Shown: piece after piece, positions 7,549 through 19,031 of the stretch
Numbering within the stretch: the stretch's first letter is position 1
Layout: each line of letters begins with the position of its first letter
Source: JBNKHH01 sp050290245
GTDB taxonomy: Bacteria; Pseudomonadota; Alphaproteobacteria; Rhodobacterales; Rhodobacteraceae
NCBI GenBank assembly: GCA_050290245.1
Contig: JBNKHH010000033.1
Span: 62,001 to 126,000, forward strand
DNA: 64,000 bases
Direction of reading: 5' to 3'
The notes under the pieces: generated by a model
The model's database searches: none
The model's input: only the letters and a program-made list of their open reading frames with translations
Told to the model about the DNA's origin: nothing
Translations under genes and position numbers: made by a program

Positions 7549-8961
7549 CTACAGAAAGAAGACGTCGTCGACGTAAAATTCGTCCCCTGCGCCCGCGATC
7601 ACATTGAACTGGAAGACATCGGTCGCATTGGTGAATTCGACCACATTGTTGGCGTCAAGGTCGGCGCTGGTGACCGTAACTTGGCCGATCGCGTTGCCAC
7701 TGCCGTCCGAGAAAACGATCAAGGCCTCTTCACCCGCGTCGAGGCCTTCGAGCGTCATTCCGCCGAGGTCAAAGGTCACCGGGTCCCTGTGCGTGATGTT
7801 CATCTCGTGGGTGGTTCCGTCGGCCTCGGTCCAGATGCGGAATTCGTCGTCGCCGTCCAAGTCGTAGTCGAAGCTGGTTGCCCCGACATCCCGTTCTTCG
7901 AAGGAGTTTGTGCCCGAGGAAAGCTGACTGACCCAGTAAGTGCCGTCAGGTCCATCCTGATAGATCCAGAGCCCCGTGATCTGAGACACGATCGGATCAT
8001 AGACCGGGGTCATGTCTTCGAACGTGATGTCGCCAGGTTGCGCCGGGTAGACGACCTGGAAAGTCACGTCGCCAAATTCGGTAGCCCCGGCGCCATCGCT
8101 GGCTTCGTACCAGAAATGCACGACCGGAGCGTCTTGGCCGGCGCCCGGTTCGACGTCATACATGCCGTTCGGATCCCAGGTTACCGTGCCGTCGGACAAC
8201 ACCGTCAGCAGGGAGCCGTCGTTCAAAAGGCCGCCAGTGGCGAAATACGACAGGTCTACACCGTCCGGGATCAGGTCGACATCGTTGATTCCGTCGTTGT
8301 TCACGTCGATCTGGACATCGGTAATGCCAACCACCGTCAGTCCCACACCTGGCGTGCCGCCTTCGAGATAGTCGTTGGCCAGTACGTTCAGGGTGCCGGT
8401 GCCATCGAAAGCCGCGATTTCATAGTCGCCCTGAGTGATGATCGACCCTGCCGGCGGTAACTCGATAAAGACAACGCTGTCCACATTGGTGATGTAGTCG
8501 ATATCGCCCGAGCCGTCCAAGGCCAGCACCTCAAAGCCGACGACAACCTCCTGTGCCTTTTTGCCGTTGCCCTGGGTCTCGGTCAGAACAGTGACGCTGT
8601 AGTCCACGTCTTCGACGCCGTAATAGATGACGGTGTCGATACTGCCGTCGGAACCGCCGTCGATATAGTCGGTCCCCGCATCGCCGATGATCACGTCAGC
8701 GCCGTCGCCGCCATTGATCGTATCGTTGCCGTCGCCTCCGGTCAGGGTGTCGTTGCCGGCCCCGCCTTCGATGACGTCGTTGCCTTCACCGCCGTCGATT
8801 TCATCCGCGCCACCAAGGCCCCAGATCACATCGTCGCCGGGCGTGGAGGCCAAGGCAGAGGTCGGAGTGATGACGTCGTCCTGTTCCGAACCGACGATCG
8901 CGCCTGCGGGCGGCTGCGGCGTGGTGTTCTTTCCACCACCGGCATTACTGGGTTTCGGCAT
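7549..8961 (-). CDS. RTX calcium-binding repeat protein, probably secreted
   Basis: The 470-residue acidic protein carries a block of RTX nonapeptide repeats (GGxGxDxUx) at about residues 48-105, for example GGEGNDVIE, GGAGNDTLT and GGDGNDTIN, which bind Ca2+ after secretion. After the block comes a cadherin/VCBS-like region with VLANDYLEGG (about residue 195), and then beta-rich sequence to the end. There is no N-terminal signal peptide; RTX proteins leave by type I secretion with a C-terminal signal, and the acidic, hydrophobic-ended tail (DEFYVDDVFFL) fits. RTX repeats near the N-terminus rather than the C-terminus is unusual. No type I exporter is seen nearby. The neighbour upstream on the same strand is a multi-module glycosyltransferase. 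Confidence 0.85.
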   Translation of the reverse strand: MPKPSNAGGGKNTTPQPPAGAIVGSEQDDVITPTSALASTPGDDVIWGLGGADEIDGGEGNDVIEGGAGNDTLTGGDGNDTINGGDGADVIIGDAGTDYIDGGSDGSIDTVIYYGVEDVDYSVTVLTETQGNGKKAQEVVVGFEVLALDGSGDIDYITNVDSVVFIELPPAGSIITQGDYEIAAFDGTGTLNVLANDYLEGGTPGVGLTVVGITDVQIDVNNDGINDVDLIPDGVDLSYFATGGLLNDGSLLTVLSDGTVTWDPNGMYDVEPGAGQDAPVVHFWYEASDGAGATEFGDVTFQVVYPAQPGDITFEDMTPVYDPIVSQITGLWIYQDGPDGTYWVSQLSSGTNSFEERDVGATSFDYDLDGDDEFRIWTEADGTTHEMNITHRDPVTFDLGGMTLEGLDAGEEALIVFSDGSGNAIGQVTVTSADLDANNVVEFTNATDVFQFNVIAGAGDEFYVDDVFFL

Positions 8962-9144
8962 GGCTCATCCCTTAACTTTCTGCCCACCACGAACACTGTA
9001 TTTGCCACGTTTGTGTCACGGCGCGCACAAAACTCTGTCATTTTTCGGCTATTGAGGATGCGCACCGATCAATGGGCCAACTCGAGCGAGATTGTCGCGC
9101 AAAACGCTGGGAATTCCCGGAAGTTCGGTGGGAAAAAATGCGCC

Positions 9145-12100
9145 TTATTCGGCGGCGGCCAGAGGTGACTCGTCACCTTTTTCCTTTGGTGCGCGCCAGA
9201 TGGCGTCCGGCAGGGTCGGGTCGGTGATCGCCGCATAAAGTGCGCGGTATTCCTCGGCCTGCAGCAGCGTGTCGATCCGATCTCGATGCCAGGCGACAGA
9301 GGCCAGATGGAGGTCGAACAGCTGCTTGTCGGACAGGAGGTTGGCCAGAACGTCCTTGGCGCGCGGCAGGTGTTGCTGAATCGACGTGTCGGTCTCGGTC
9401 GCATAGTTGCGGGTGACCCAGTAATGAACACCCTGGTCCTGGTCGACGTGATTGATGCGTCCACGCTGGCGCTTGACGAGAAAGCTTTCGGCCGAGCGCA
9501 GCACATAATGGTTCAGCGTCACCATATCATAGCCGATGGTGTCCTTGCGAGAGAACCACTCGTTCTTGTGGCGCACGCGTTCCGGCATTTCGCGCCCCGC
9601 ACCGTTGACCCAGCGAACCTCATGTGAGCGTTCGGGATCGAGATCCAGCGGCCGGTGCACCCCAAGTTTTCCGAATGGCGCGTCGGGGCGGTGGAAGCTT
9701 TTGAACCCCCAGCCAAGACGGGGCTTTGGGATGTAAAGCGGTGCGCAGGCCGTGAATAACTCGGTCTGCCATTTGTCCTCGAAGCCGTGCACGCCCCGAT
9801 TGCCGAAGAACCGCCAAGTCATCGAAATCACGTTGGGGTGGCTTGCCGCCTCGAACAGCGCGGAAAAGGTGCCGTCTCCCACGTGGATGTTCACGAACTC
9901 GTCCACGTCGATCACGCCGACCCAGTCGGCCCCCTGCACGACGGGCTGAAGGGCAGCGTCGTTCAACGCGCCGCGTTGCGGTTTCTGGCCTGCCTCGCGG
10001 TTGAACGGGTTGTTGCGCCGGGTGACATGGCCGAGGGCCTCAAGCCGGTCCAGAACGGCATTCGTCGGATCGTCACAATCGTTGGTGTAGACGAGGAAAT
10101 GGTCCACGCCGATCGACATATGATAGGCGATCCATTCCAGGATGAAGCAGCCTTCGTTCTTCATCGAGGTGACGACAACAATGCGTTTCGAAGTGGGTGT
10201 TTCTGCCGGCGAACTGAGAAGACTTTGGCGGGCCTGTATGCGCGACATCAGCCCGGTGAACTGGTCGCGCGCCGCTTGCCCGGTTGCGGGCGGATCAGAC
10301 CGGATCTCCATGACCGGGGCATGTAGCGGGCTATCCGGTGGAGGCGTTTCGGTATGCTCGGGTAGTTCGATCTCGGCAAGTTGGTGCGACTTCGGCTTGC
10401 CGGCGATGTGCAGGAAGAAGGCGGATTCGCGCGGCGAGGTCTTCAGCGCGTCGATCCGGGCCCTGTGCCAGTCGACGGCAGCCTGGTGCAGAGGTCCAAG
10501 GACCGGGTCCAGTGCGAAGGCCCGGCGGAGGGGTTCTGCGCGTTCGAGCCTTGGCAGGATCGAGCGGTCTTCTTCGTCGTTGCGATTGTAGGTGTTCCAA
10601 TAGGCGACGCCCTGCGGACGGGCGATGTGGTTCGCGCGGCCCCGGTCGCGTTTCACGAGGAAACTCTCGCAGGACCGGGTTGCATAGTGGTTCAACGTCA
10701 CCAGGTCATAGCCCCAGCAGTCGATCCCAGAACGCCACCCGGCCTTCAGGTAGCGGTCGGGCATCTGCTGTCCCGAGCCGTTGACCCAATGTGGCATCTC
10801 TCCGGCCGGGCTATGCGGGCGGTGGACGCCGATGCCGTCGAAGGGCACGCCACGCCTCTGGATGGTCTTGAAGCCCCAGTTCTGGTGCGGCTTGCGGGTC
10901 AGAAGCGGCGCCGCCTGGGTGAACTGTCGCGGTACCATCTCGTCTGCGAAATCAGTGATGCCCGAGGTGCCAAACAGCCGCCAGGTCATCGACACCATGT
11001 CCGGGTCGCCCGCTGCACGGAACAGGTCTTCCAGCCTCCCCTCGCCCACGTGGATGTTGATGTATTCATCCACGTCCATGACGACCCAGGCGTCGGCCTC
11101 TTGAACGCGGGGGTGGCTGATAGCCTTGTCGAAAGCAAGACGTTGGGGTTTTTCGCCCTCCTCCACCGGGTTATCGACCCGAGTCACCAGTCCGCGCATT
11201 TGCAGCGCGTCGAGGATGGCCACGGTCTGGTCATCGCAATCGTTAGTATAGACAAGGAAATGCGAGACACCGACGCCGAGGTGATAGGCCACCCAGTCCA
11301 GGATGAACGGCCCTTCGTTGCGCATGGTGGTGACCACGGTCACGTCGTCCAACGGGCGCACATCTGTTGTTGTTGGTACATCTGGCGTTGCCGACGCGTA
11401 CTGCTTGCCCACGGCCTCTTCGCGATAGCGGCGCGCGAAGGCCGCGTCCCGGTCCGGATTGGGATATCCAGCCAGCGGCGCCTCGCAGGGGTCGATCTTG
11501 TGCTTTAAAAGAAGCTGGCCAATCAGACTTTTCGGATGCGGCAGCCCGTGGTCTTTCTCGGCCAGCCGCTTTCGGATGCGGCGTCCGTAAAGATGGATCG
11601 ACTGGGTGTTCTCGGTGATAGCCGCGGAATGGTCGAGGCGGGGGCGAAACATCTTGCGGCGTTCGCTGAAGGAATAGGGATAGAGCACCTCCTGGGGATA
11701 GGCATAGCGGATTTCCCCGGTCTCCTTCAGAAAATGTGTGATCGCGTGCGGGCCCCAGACACCCCATGTCTGCTCTCCGGCATGAACGGGGGTTCCGGCT
11801 TCGCGCAGCTCTTCCATCTCGCGACGGCGGGCCTCGCTTTCCCAGGGCGGGATTGCGAATTCGTCGCGCGTGAATTCAAGCAAGGCGCCGAGAGTTTCAC
11901 TGTCGCGGGGAAGCCCAAGGACACCTCCGTTCACGTGTTTACTGCTTTCCCAACCGTGCATATGCCCCTCGACCGGCTGGAAACGGCGCAGGCAATAGGC
12001 GTCTGTATCCGCCCAGATCATCCGGTCTGCATTTTCCAAAAGCCGATAGCGGAAGACGTCTGAGTGCAGTGCCGGAGAACCAGTACGCTCGTGGACCAGA

Positions 12101-12282
12101 AAACCGGTTTCGGGGAGGATGTCGGCGGCGTCGCGCAGTTCGACCCCCTCGGGCACATGGTCCACAGTGTCATAGATGTAAAGGATGACGTGATGCCCGG
12201 CGTCCAGGAAAGACTGCGCACACAGCTGTTCGACGAAGCTGAATCTTCCCCGCATCCAGAGCATCGCAATCTGGTGGTCCAT
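9145..12282 (-). CDS. three-module glycosyltransferase
   Basis: This 1045-residue protein has no signal peptide and appears to contain three glycosyltransferase modules. The N-terminal one (about 1-270) has DTD at 92-94 within WADTDAYCL, like GT32-type DXD sugar-binding enzymes. The second (about 312-615) and third (about 699-1010) are clear internal duplicates of the GT2-like Glyco_tranf_2_4 type: TMRNEGPFILDWVAYH versus TSMKNEGCFILEWIAYH, VYTNDCDD in both, and DVDEYINIHVG versus DVDEFVNIHVG. The linker at about 620-690 is Pro-rich. I took MDHQIAML as the start; a longer frame to 12369 is possible. It probably builds or decorates a surface polysaccharide or glycoprotein; the acceptor is unknown. 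Confidence 0.82.
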   Translation of the reverse strand: MDHQIAMLWMRGRFSFVEQLCAQSFLDAGHHVILYIYDTVDHVPEGVELRDAADILPETGFLVHERTGSPALHSDVFRYRLLENADRMIWADTDAYCLRRFQPVEGHMHGWESSKHVNGGVLGLPRDSETLGALLEFTRDEFAIPPWESEARRREMEELREAGTPVHAGEQTWGVWGPHAITHFLKETGEIRYAYPQEVLYPYSFSERRKMFRPRLDHSAAITENTQSIHLYGRRIRKRLAEKDHGLPHPKSLIGQLLLKHKIDPCEAPLAGYPNPDRDAAFARRYREEAVGKQYASATPDVPTTTDVRPLDDVTVVTTMRNEGPFILDWVAYHLGVGVSHFLVYTNDCDDQTVAILDALQMRGLVTRVDNPVEEGEKPQRLAFDKAISHPRVQEADAWVVMDVDEYINIHVGEGRLEDLFRAAGDPDMVSMTWRLFGTSGITDFADEMVPRQFTQAAPLLTRKPHQNWGFKTIQRRGVPFDGIGVHRPHSPAGEMPHWVNGSGQQMPDRYLKAGWRSGIDCWGYDLVTLNHYATRSCESFLVKRDRGRANHIARPQGVAYWNTYNRNDEEDRSILPRLERAEPLRRAFALDPVLGPLHQAAVDWHRARIDALKTSPRESAFFLHIAGKPKSHQLAEIELPEHTETPPPDSPLHAPVMEIRSDPPATGQAARDQFTGLMSRIQARQSLLSSPAETPTSKRIVVVTSMKNEGCFILEWIAYHMSIGVDHFLVYTNDCDDPTNAVLDRLEALGHVTRRNNPFNREAGQKPQRGALNDAALQPVVQGADWVGVIDVDEFVNIHVGDGTFSALFEAASHPNVISMTWRFFGNRGVHGFEDKWQTELFTACAPLYIPKPRLGWGFKSFHRPDAPFGKLGVHRPLDLDPERSHEVRWVNGAGREMPERVRHKNEWFSRKDTIGYDMVTLNHYVLRSAESFLVKRQRGRINHVDQDQGVHYWVTRNYATETDTSIQQHLPRAKDVLANLLSDKQLFDLHLASVAWHRDRIDTLLQAEEYRALYAAITDPTLPDAIWRAPKEKGDESPLAAAE

Positions 12283-12374
12283 GTCACTGCTCGCTAGTCT
12301 TTTGCGTATGTTAGACCAGCACGGCGCGCGGGTCCATCGGCCAGCGGCCGCGAGACCCGCGAGATTCAAACGTT

Positions 12375-13538
12375 CTACTTCAACGGCAAACGGCTTTCGG
12401 CCATTTCAACGTACCAGGAACACCCCGCAGGGATTGCCTCGTCGTTGAAATCGTAGTCAGGGTTGTGAATCTTGGCGGTATCGCCGTTGCCGACAAAGAT
12501 ATAGGCACCGGGCCGCGCGTTCAGCATGAAGGCAAAGTCCTCGCCGCCCATGGTCGGTTCGGCCAGGGCGCAATCGCCCGAGACGCGCCGGGCCGCCTCG
12601 GCGGCGTATTCAGTTTCGGTCTCGCTGTTGACCATGATCGGGTAGTTCCGCGTGTAGTCCAGCGTGGCGGTGCAGCCAAAAGCCGCGGAGACGCCCTCGG
12701 CGATCTGGCCGACGCGGTCTTGGACCATATCCTGCGTGTCGCCATTCAGTGTGCGAACGGTTCCCTTGAGGGTCACCCTTTGAGGGATGACGTTGAAGGC
12801 CGTCGAGGAGGTTTCGAACGAGGTGACCGAGACGACCACCTGGTCGACCGGATTGGCATTGCGGCTGGCGATCGTCTGAAACCCGAGAACCACCTGAGCC
12901 GCCGCCACAGTCGGGTCGATGGTCTCGTGCGGCTTGGCCCCATGGCCGCCCTGCCCTTCGATCACGATCTCAAAGATGTCGGTTGCGGCAAAAAAGGCAC
13001 CGGCGCGGATCGCGAAGGTCCCCGTCGCCTGCCCCGGCCAGTTGTGCATGCCATAGACCTCGTCGATCCCGAACCGGTCCATCATGCCGTCGTCCACCAT
13101 CTCGCGACCACCTCCGCCGCCTTCTTCGGCTGGCTGAAAGATCACCGCCACCTTGCCATCGAAGTTCCGCGTTTCGCTCAGGTATTTGGCCGCCCCAAGC
13201 AGCATCGCCGTATGCCCGTCGTGGCCGCAGGCGTGCATCGCACCGGGGGTTTTCGAGGCATAGTCAAGCCCCGTCACCTCTTGGATCGGCAGAGCATCCA
13301 TATCGGCACGCAGCCCCACCGTGCGCCCTGACCCCTGCGCCTTGCCATTGATGATGCCGACAACGCCAGTACGACCAATCCCGGTCACGACCTCGTCGCA
13401 ACCGAACTCCCGCAGTTTTTCGGCAACCACGGCGGCGGTCCGGTGCACATCGAAGAGAATCTCGGGGTGAGCATGGAAGTCCTGCCGCCAGGCGGTGATC
13501 TCGCCGTGCAGCTCCGCAAATCGGTTTCGTACGGGCAT
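12375..13538 (-). CDS. M20 family amidohydrolase (aminoacylase/hippurate hydrolase type)
   Basis: A 387-residue cytoplasmic metallo-amidohydrolase of peptidase family M20, which removes acyl groups from N-acyl amino acids or related amides. The metal-site motifs HACGHDGHTAML and PAEEGGGG are present, followed by the lid dimerisation domain (QGGHGAKPHETIDP) and, near the C-terminus, GGEDFAFML. The start MPVRNRF has AGGAG 7 nt upstream. It is divergent from ccmC over a 139-bp gap, so they share a promoter region. The exact substrate is unknown; annotation as hippurate hydrolase would be too specific. Confidence 0.88.
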   Translation of the reverse strand: MPVRNRFAELHGEITAWRQDFHAHPEILFDVHRTAAVVAEKLREFGCDEVVTGIGRTGVVGIINGKAQGSGRTVGLRADMDALPIQEVTGLDYASKTPGAMHACGHDGHTAMLLGAAKYLSETRNFDGKVAVIFQPAEEGGGGGREMVDDGMMDRFGIDEVYGMHNWPGQATGTFAIRAGAFFAATDIFEIVIEGQGGHGAKPHETIDPTVAAAQVVLGFQTIASRNANPVDQVVVSVTSFETSSTAFNVIPQRVTLKGTVRTLNGDTQDMVQDRVGQIAEGVSAAFGCTATLDYTRNYPIMVNSETETEYAAEAARRVSGDCALAEPTMGGEDFAFMLNARPGAYIFVGNGDTAKIHNPDYDFNDEAIPAGCSWYVEMAESRLPLK

Positions 13539-13677
13539 ATTGTTCTCCTGGGTCTGTTCTATAGCTTTCAACGCCGGGCGGGAAATTCAAGGGCCAATCG
13601 CCGGACCTGCTCCTGCGTCAATCGGCGCCACGCTGTCGTGTCTTGAGAGAGCGCTCCGTGACGGTTAGGTAGTGGGC

Positions 13678-14406
13678 ATGTCGATTTGGGAATACGCCAA
13701 CCCGCGCAAGTTCATGCAGACGACCGATCCGCTCGTCGTCCCCGCCTTTGTTCTGGCAGGGGCCTGTCTGGCCGTGGGCTTGATCTGGGGCTTTTTCCTG
13801 ACGCCGGACGACTACAAGCAGGGATCAACCGTCAAGATCATCTACCTGCACGTGCCGTCGGCCATGATGGCAATCAACATATGGGCGATGATGCTGGTGA
13901 CATCGCTGATCTGGCTGATACGGCGCCACCATGTCTCGGCCCTTGCCGCAAAGGCCGCGGCGCCGATTGGGGCGACGATGACCCTGATGGCCCTGTTCAC
14001 CGGCGCGGTTTGGGGCCAACCCATGTGGGGCACTTGGTGGGAATGGGATCCGAGGCTGACCTCATTTCTGATCCTGTTCCTGTTCTACTTGGGCTACATG
14101 GCGCTGTGGTCGTCGATCGACAATCCCGACACGGCGGCTGACCTGACATCCGTGTTATGTCTCGTGGGATCGGTCTTTGCTATCCTGTCGCGTTATGCGG
14201 TGAACTTTTGGAACCAGGGGCTTCATCAGGGTGCCAGCCTATCGATCGACAAGGAGGAAAACGTCTCTGACGTCTTTTGGGTGCCGTTGCTGGTCTGCCT
14301 GGCAGGCTTTGTGCTGTTGTTCATCGCACTTGTTCTTCTCAGAACCCGCACCCAGATTCGCCTGCGCCGTCTTTCGGCCCTTGAGTTGAAGGAGCGTATG
14401 GGCTGA
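13678..14406 (+). CDS. ccmC: haem exporter/handling protein CcmC
   Basis: CcmC is the inner-membrane protein of cytochrome c maturation system I that binds haem and passes it to CcmE. The 242-residue product has six predicted membrane spans and the tryptophan-rich WWEWDPRLTS periplasmic motif, with the flanking His residues expected. The start could be GTG at 13672 or ATG at 13678; I prefer the ATG (MSIWEYANP). Its TGA overlaps the ATG of ccmD. The gene heads a ccmCDG unit, while ccmA and ccmB lie 10 kb away on the other strand. Confidence 0.93.
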   Translation: MSIWEYANPRKFMQTTDPLVVPAFVLAGACLAVGLIWGFFLTPDDYKQGSTVKIIYLHVPSAMMAINIWAMMLVTSLIWLIRRHHVSALAAKAAAPIGATMTLMALFTGAVWGQPMWGTWWEWDPRLTSFLILFLFYLGYMALWSSIDNPDTAADLTSVLCLVGSVFAILSRYAVNFWNQGLHQGASLSIDKEENVSDVFWVPLLVCLAGFVLLFIALVLLRTRTQIRLRRLSALELKERMG

Positions 14407-14558
14407 TGCCTGATCTTGGAAAGTACGCCCTTGAGGTTTCTCTATCCTATGCCGGATCGCTCGTGCTCTTGATCGGGCTGGTGGCGCTGAGCATTCTGCA
14501 ATCGCGAAGAGCACGCCGCATGCTCCAAGAAGCCGAGGACCGCAAGAAGCATGGCTAA
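14406..14558 (+). CDS. ccmD: haem exporter subunit CcmD
   Basis: A 50-residue protein (MPDLGKYALEV to RKKHG) with one hydrophobic segment (about residues 13-31) followed by a basic, helical tail (QSRRARRMLQEAEDRKK), the usual layout of CcmD, which helps release holo-CcmE from CcmABC. It overlaps ccmC by one base (TGATG) and ccmG by 8 nt, so the three genes are translationally coupled. Position, size and sequence agree. Confidence 0.88.
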   Translation: MPDLGKYALEVSLSYAGSLVLLIGLVALSILQSRRARRMLQEAEDRKKHG

Positions 14559-15090
14559 GATCTCGCCGCTGGTCCTTGCGCCCCCAATCATCTTCGCGGC
14601 CCTCGCTGGCCTGTTCATGGGCGGCATGTTTCGCGAAGATCCCGATGCGCTGCCCTCTACACTGGTCGGAACGCCCGCACCGGCACTTGAAGTCACTTCG
14701 CTTGGGAACAAGCCCGCCTTTGCACCCGCCGACTTTTCCGACGGCAATGTGACGCTGGTGAACTATTGGGCAAGCTGGTGTGCTCCCTGCCGGGTCGAGC
14801 ATCCCCAGTTATTGAAATTGAAAGAAGATGGCGTTGAGATCCTTGGCGTGAATTACAAGGACGATGCCGACAAGGCTCTCGCCTTCCTCAACGAGTTGGG
14901 CGATCCATATACCTCGATTGGAGCCGACGAGGACGGACGCACGGCCATTAACTGGGGCGTCTATGGTGTGCCGGAGACCTTTGTGATCGACGGCAACGGC
15001 AATGTGATCCTGCGCTTTGCCGGGCCGATCACGGAAAGCGTTATGATCACGCGCATCTTGCCGGCCATCGAAGCGGCGTCAACCGAATAG
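14551..15090 (+). CDS. ccmG: thiol:disulfide interchange protein CcmG/DsbE
   Basis: A 179-residue membrane-anchored periplasmic thioredoxin that reduces apocytochrome c cysteines before haem attachment. An N-terminal hydrophobic anchor (about 5-26) is followed by a thioredoxin fold with the active site WCAPC and a cis-Pro loop GVPETFVID, as in CcmG. It is the last gene of ccmCDG. No CcmE, CcmF or CcmH gene is in the window; in Rhodobacterales they are usually elsewhere. Confidence 0.93.
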   Translation: MAKISPLVLAPPIIFAALAGLFMGGMFREDPDALPSTLVGTPAPALEVTSLGNKPAFAPADFSDGNVTLVNYWASWCAPCRVEHPQLLKLKEDGVEILGVNYKDDADKALAFLNELGDPYTSIGADEDGRTAINWGVYGVPETFVIDGNGNVILRFAGPITESVMITRILPAIEAASTE

Positions 15091-15192
15091 CCAGACCACC
15101 ATAAGCGCGATCAGCAATCCACCTTCCAGCGGCGGCAACGAAAACGGCATGGCGCGGGATATGACCCGCAGGGTATCACTCGTACGGTCCAT
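15079..15192 (-). CDS. possible 37-residue single-span membrane peptide
   Basis: A short frame reads MDRTSDTLRVISRAMPF and ends in a hydrophobic stretch (GGLLIALMVVWLFG), so the product would be a small membrane protein with a basic N-terminus. A GGGGGT stretch sits 5 nt upstream of the ATG. It overlaps the last 12 nt of ccmG on the opposite strand and is in the acnA-ccmG gap, which is otherwise empty. Such small frames arise by chance, so this is tentative. Confidence 0.3.
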   Translation of the reverse strand: MDRTSDTLRVISRAMPFSLPPLEGGLLIALMVVWLFG

Positions 15193-15352
15193 TCTGACCC
15201 CCGAAACTCATTAACCAGTTCATCTTGCCCTAAATTTGCCTCAAATTGAAGAATTTCGGTGAAACTCTCGAGGATCAGCGCTGCAGAGACGACAGTTGCG
15301 GCCGCATCTGGCGATTGTTCCCGGTCCGGCTCTCGAACCGCAAGAATCAGAA
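15193..15352. other. intergenic region downstream of acnA
   Basis: This is the part of the 315-nt ccmG-acnA gap not covered by the possible small frame and the hairpin. I see no further gene or RNA in it. Confidence 0.6.
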
Positions 15353-15380
15353 GGGCCCGGTGCGATACCGCACCGGGCCC
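15353..15380 (-). terminator. probable acnA terminator
   Basis: A perfect 12-bp stem (15353-15364 with 15369-15380, loop ATAC) lies 25 nt beyond the acnA stop. On the minus strand the stem is followed by TTCTGATTCTTG, a moderately T-rich tail. Confidence 0.65.
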
Positions 15381-15405
15381 CCTGAATAGGTGTGCGCTAG
15401 CGGCC

Positions 15406-18093
<2,688 letters not shown>

Positions 18094-18187
18094 ATGGGGC
18101 CTCCATTGGGTCAGACGGGGAGTTTGGCCGTGGCATACCCCTCATTCCATGGGTGGCGCAAGAGGGTGAGGGAAGTTTTTGTATACC

Positions 18188-18199
18188 ATTGTGCACAAT
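18188..18199. promoter_or_regulatory. palindrome ATTGTGCACAAT in the acnA upstream region
   Basis: A perfect 12-bp palindrome sits in the 242-bp gap between the divergent acnA and DUF1223 genes, 95 nt from the acnA ATG and 137 nt from the other. It has the symmetry of an operator for a dimeric regulator, within a longer imperfect CCATT...AATGG frame. The regulator cannot be named. Confidence 0.4.
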
Positions 18200-18335
18200 A
18201 ATGGGAGAATCCGGCGCAGCCGTTGCGAAACTGCCCGGAATACATTCGTAACACCGACTCGCTAAACGGTGATTGGCGCAATGTGCGAGAGTGCGCTAGG
18301 CAGGTTTACGACAGTAAATTGACGGACGATATCCT

Positions 18336-19031
18336 ATGACGCGATTGATCCTCGGCCTGGCATCTCTTTGGCTGGCGGTTGCCGCCCCGCTCAAGGCAGA
18401 ACCGGTCGCCGTGGTCGAATTGTTCACGTCCCAGGGCTGTTCCTCCTGCCCGCCAGCCGACAAGATCTTCAAAGAGATTGCCATGCGTGACGACGTCGTT
18501 GCCTTGGCGTATCACGTCGATTACTGGGACTATCTCGGCTGGGTGGACTCGTTTGCCGATCCCGCCTTTGTGGATATCCAGCGAGCCTATGCCCGGGCCG
18601 CGGGCGAACGTACCATCTATACGCCCCAGGTCGTTATCGGCGGCACAGACCACGTGATCGGCTCGCGTCCGATGTTGATCGCCAACACTCTGCGCCAGCA
18701 CCTTAAAAAACCGCAGCCAGCAACGATCACCCTGAGCCGGAACGGCTCGGCCATCCAGATTCGTGCCCAAGCCAAGGGGCCGTTTCGTAGCGCCGCGGTT
18801 GTACGTTTGATTACCTACCTGCCCGAAGCAACGGTCGAAATTCGCCGAGGTGAAAATGCAGGCCGCACGCTGAGCTATGCCAATATCGTGCTCAGCCGCG
18901 ACACCATCGGAAGCTGGAACGGCGCCGGTGACTTTCAGGCCAGTGCCAAGGTTTCGTCTGACGCGCCTGCGGTTGTTCTGGTGCAGGAAGGCGAGTCTGG
19001 TCCTATTTTGGCGGCAGCTCAGCTGCGCTGA
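18336..19031 (+). CDS. DUF1223 domain protein, exported thioredoxin-like
   Basis: The 231-residue protein has a Sec signal peptide (MTRLILGLASLWLAVAAPLKA) and then VELFTSQGCSSCPPADK, the redox-type CxxC of DUF1223 proteins, which have a thioredoxin-like fold. It should work in the periplasm; the partner is unknown. Its last 29 nt overlap the 3' end of the convergent lipid A acyltransferase gene. Confidence 0.85.
   Translation: MTRLILGLASLWLAVAAPLKAEPVAVVELFTSQGCSSCPPADKIFKEIAMRDDVVALAYHVDYWDYLGWVDSFADPAFVDIQRAYARAAGERTIYTPQVVIGGTDHVIGSRPMLIANTLRQHLKKPQPATITLSRNGSAIQIRAQAKGPFRSAAVVRLITYLPEATVEIRRGENAGRTLSYANIVLSRDTIGSWNGAGDFQASAKVSSDAPAVVLVQEGESGPILAAAQLR

Noticed and set aside
10381..11508. 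A 375-codon open frame on the plus strand within the glycosyltransferase gene.
   Set aside because: It is antisense to a gene with clear duplicated domains, and its translation shows no recognisable motif. High GC makes such long antisense frames common.
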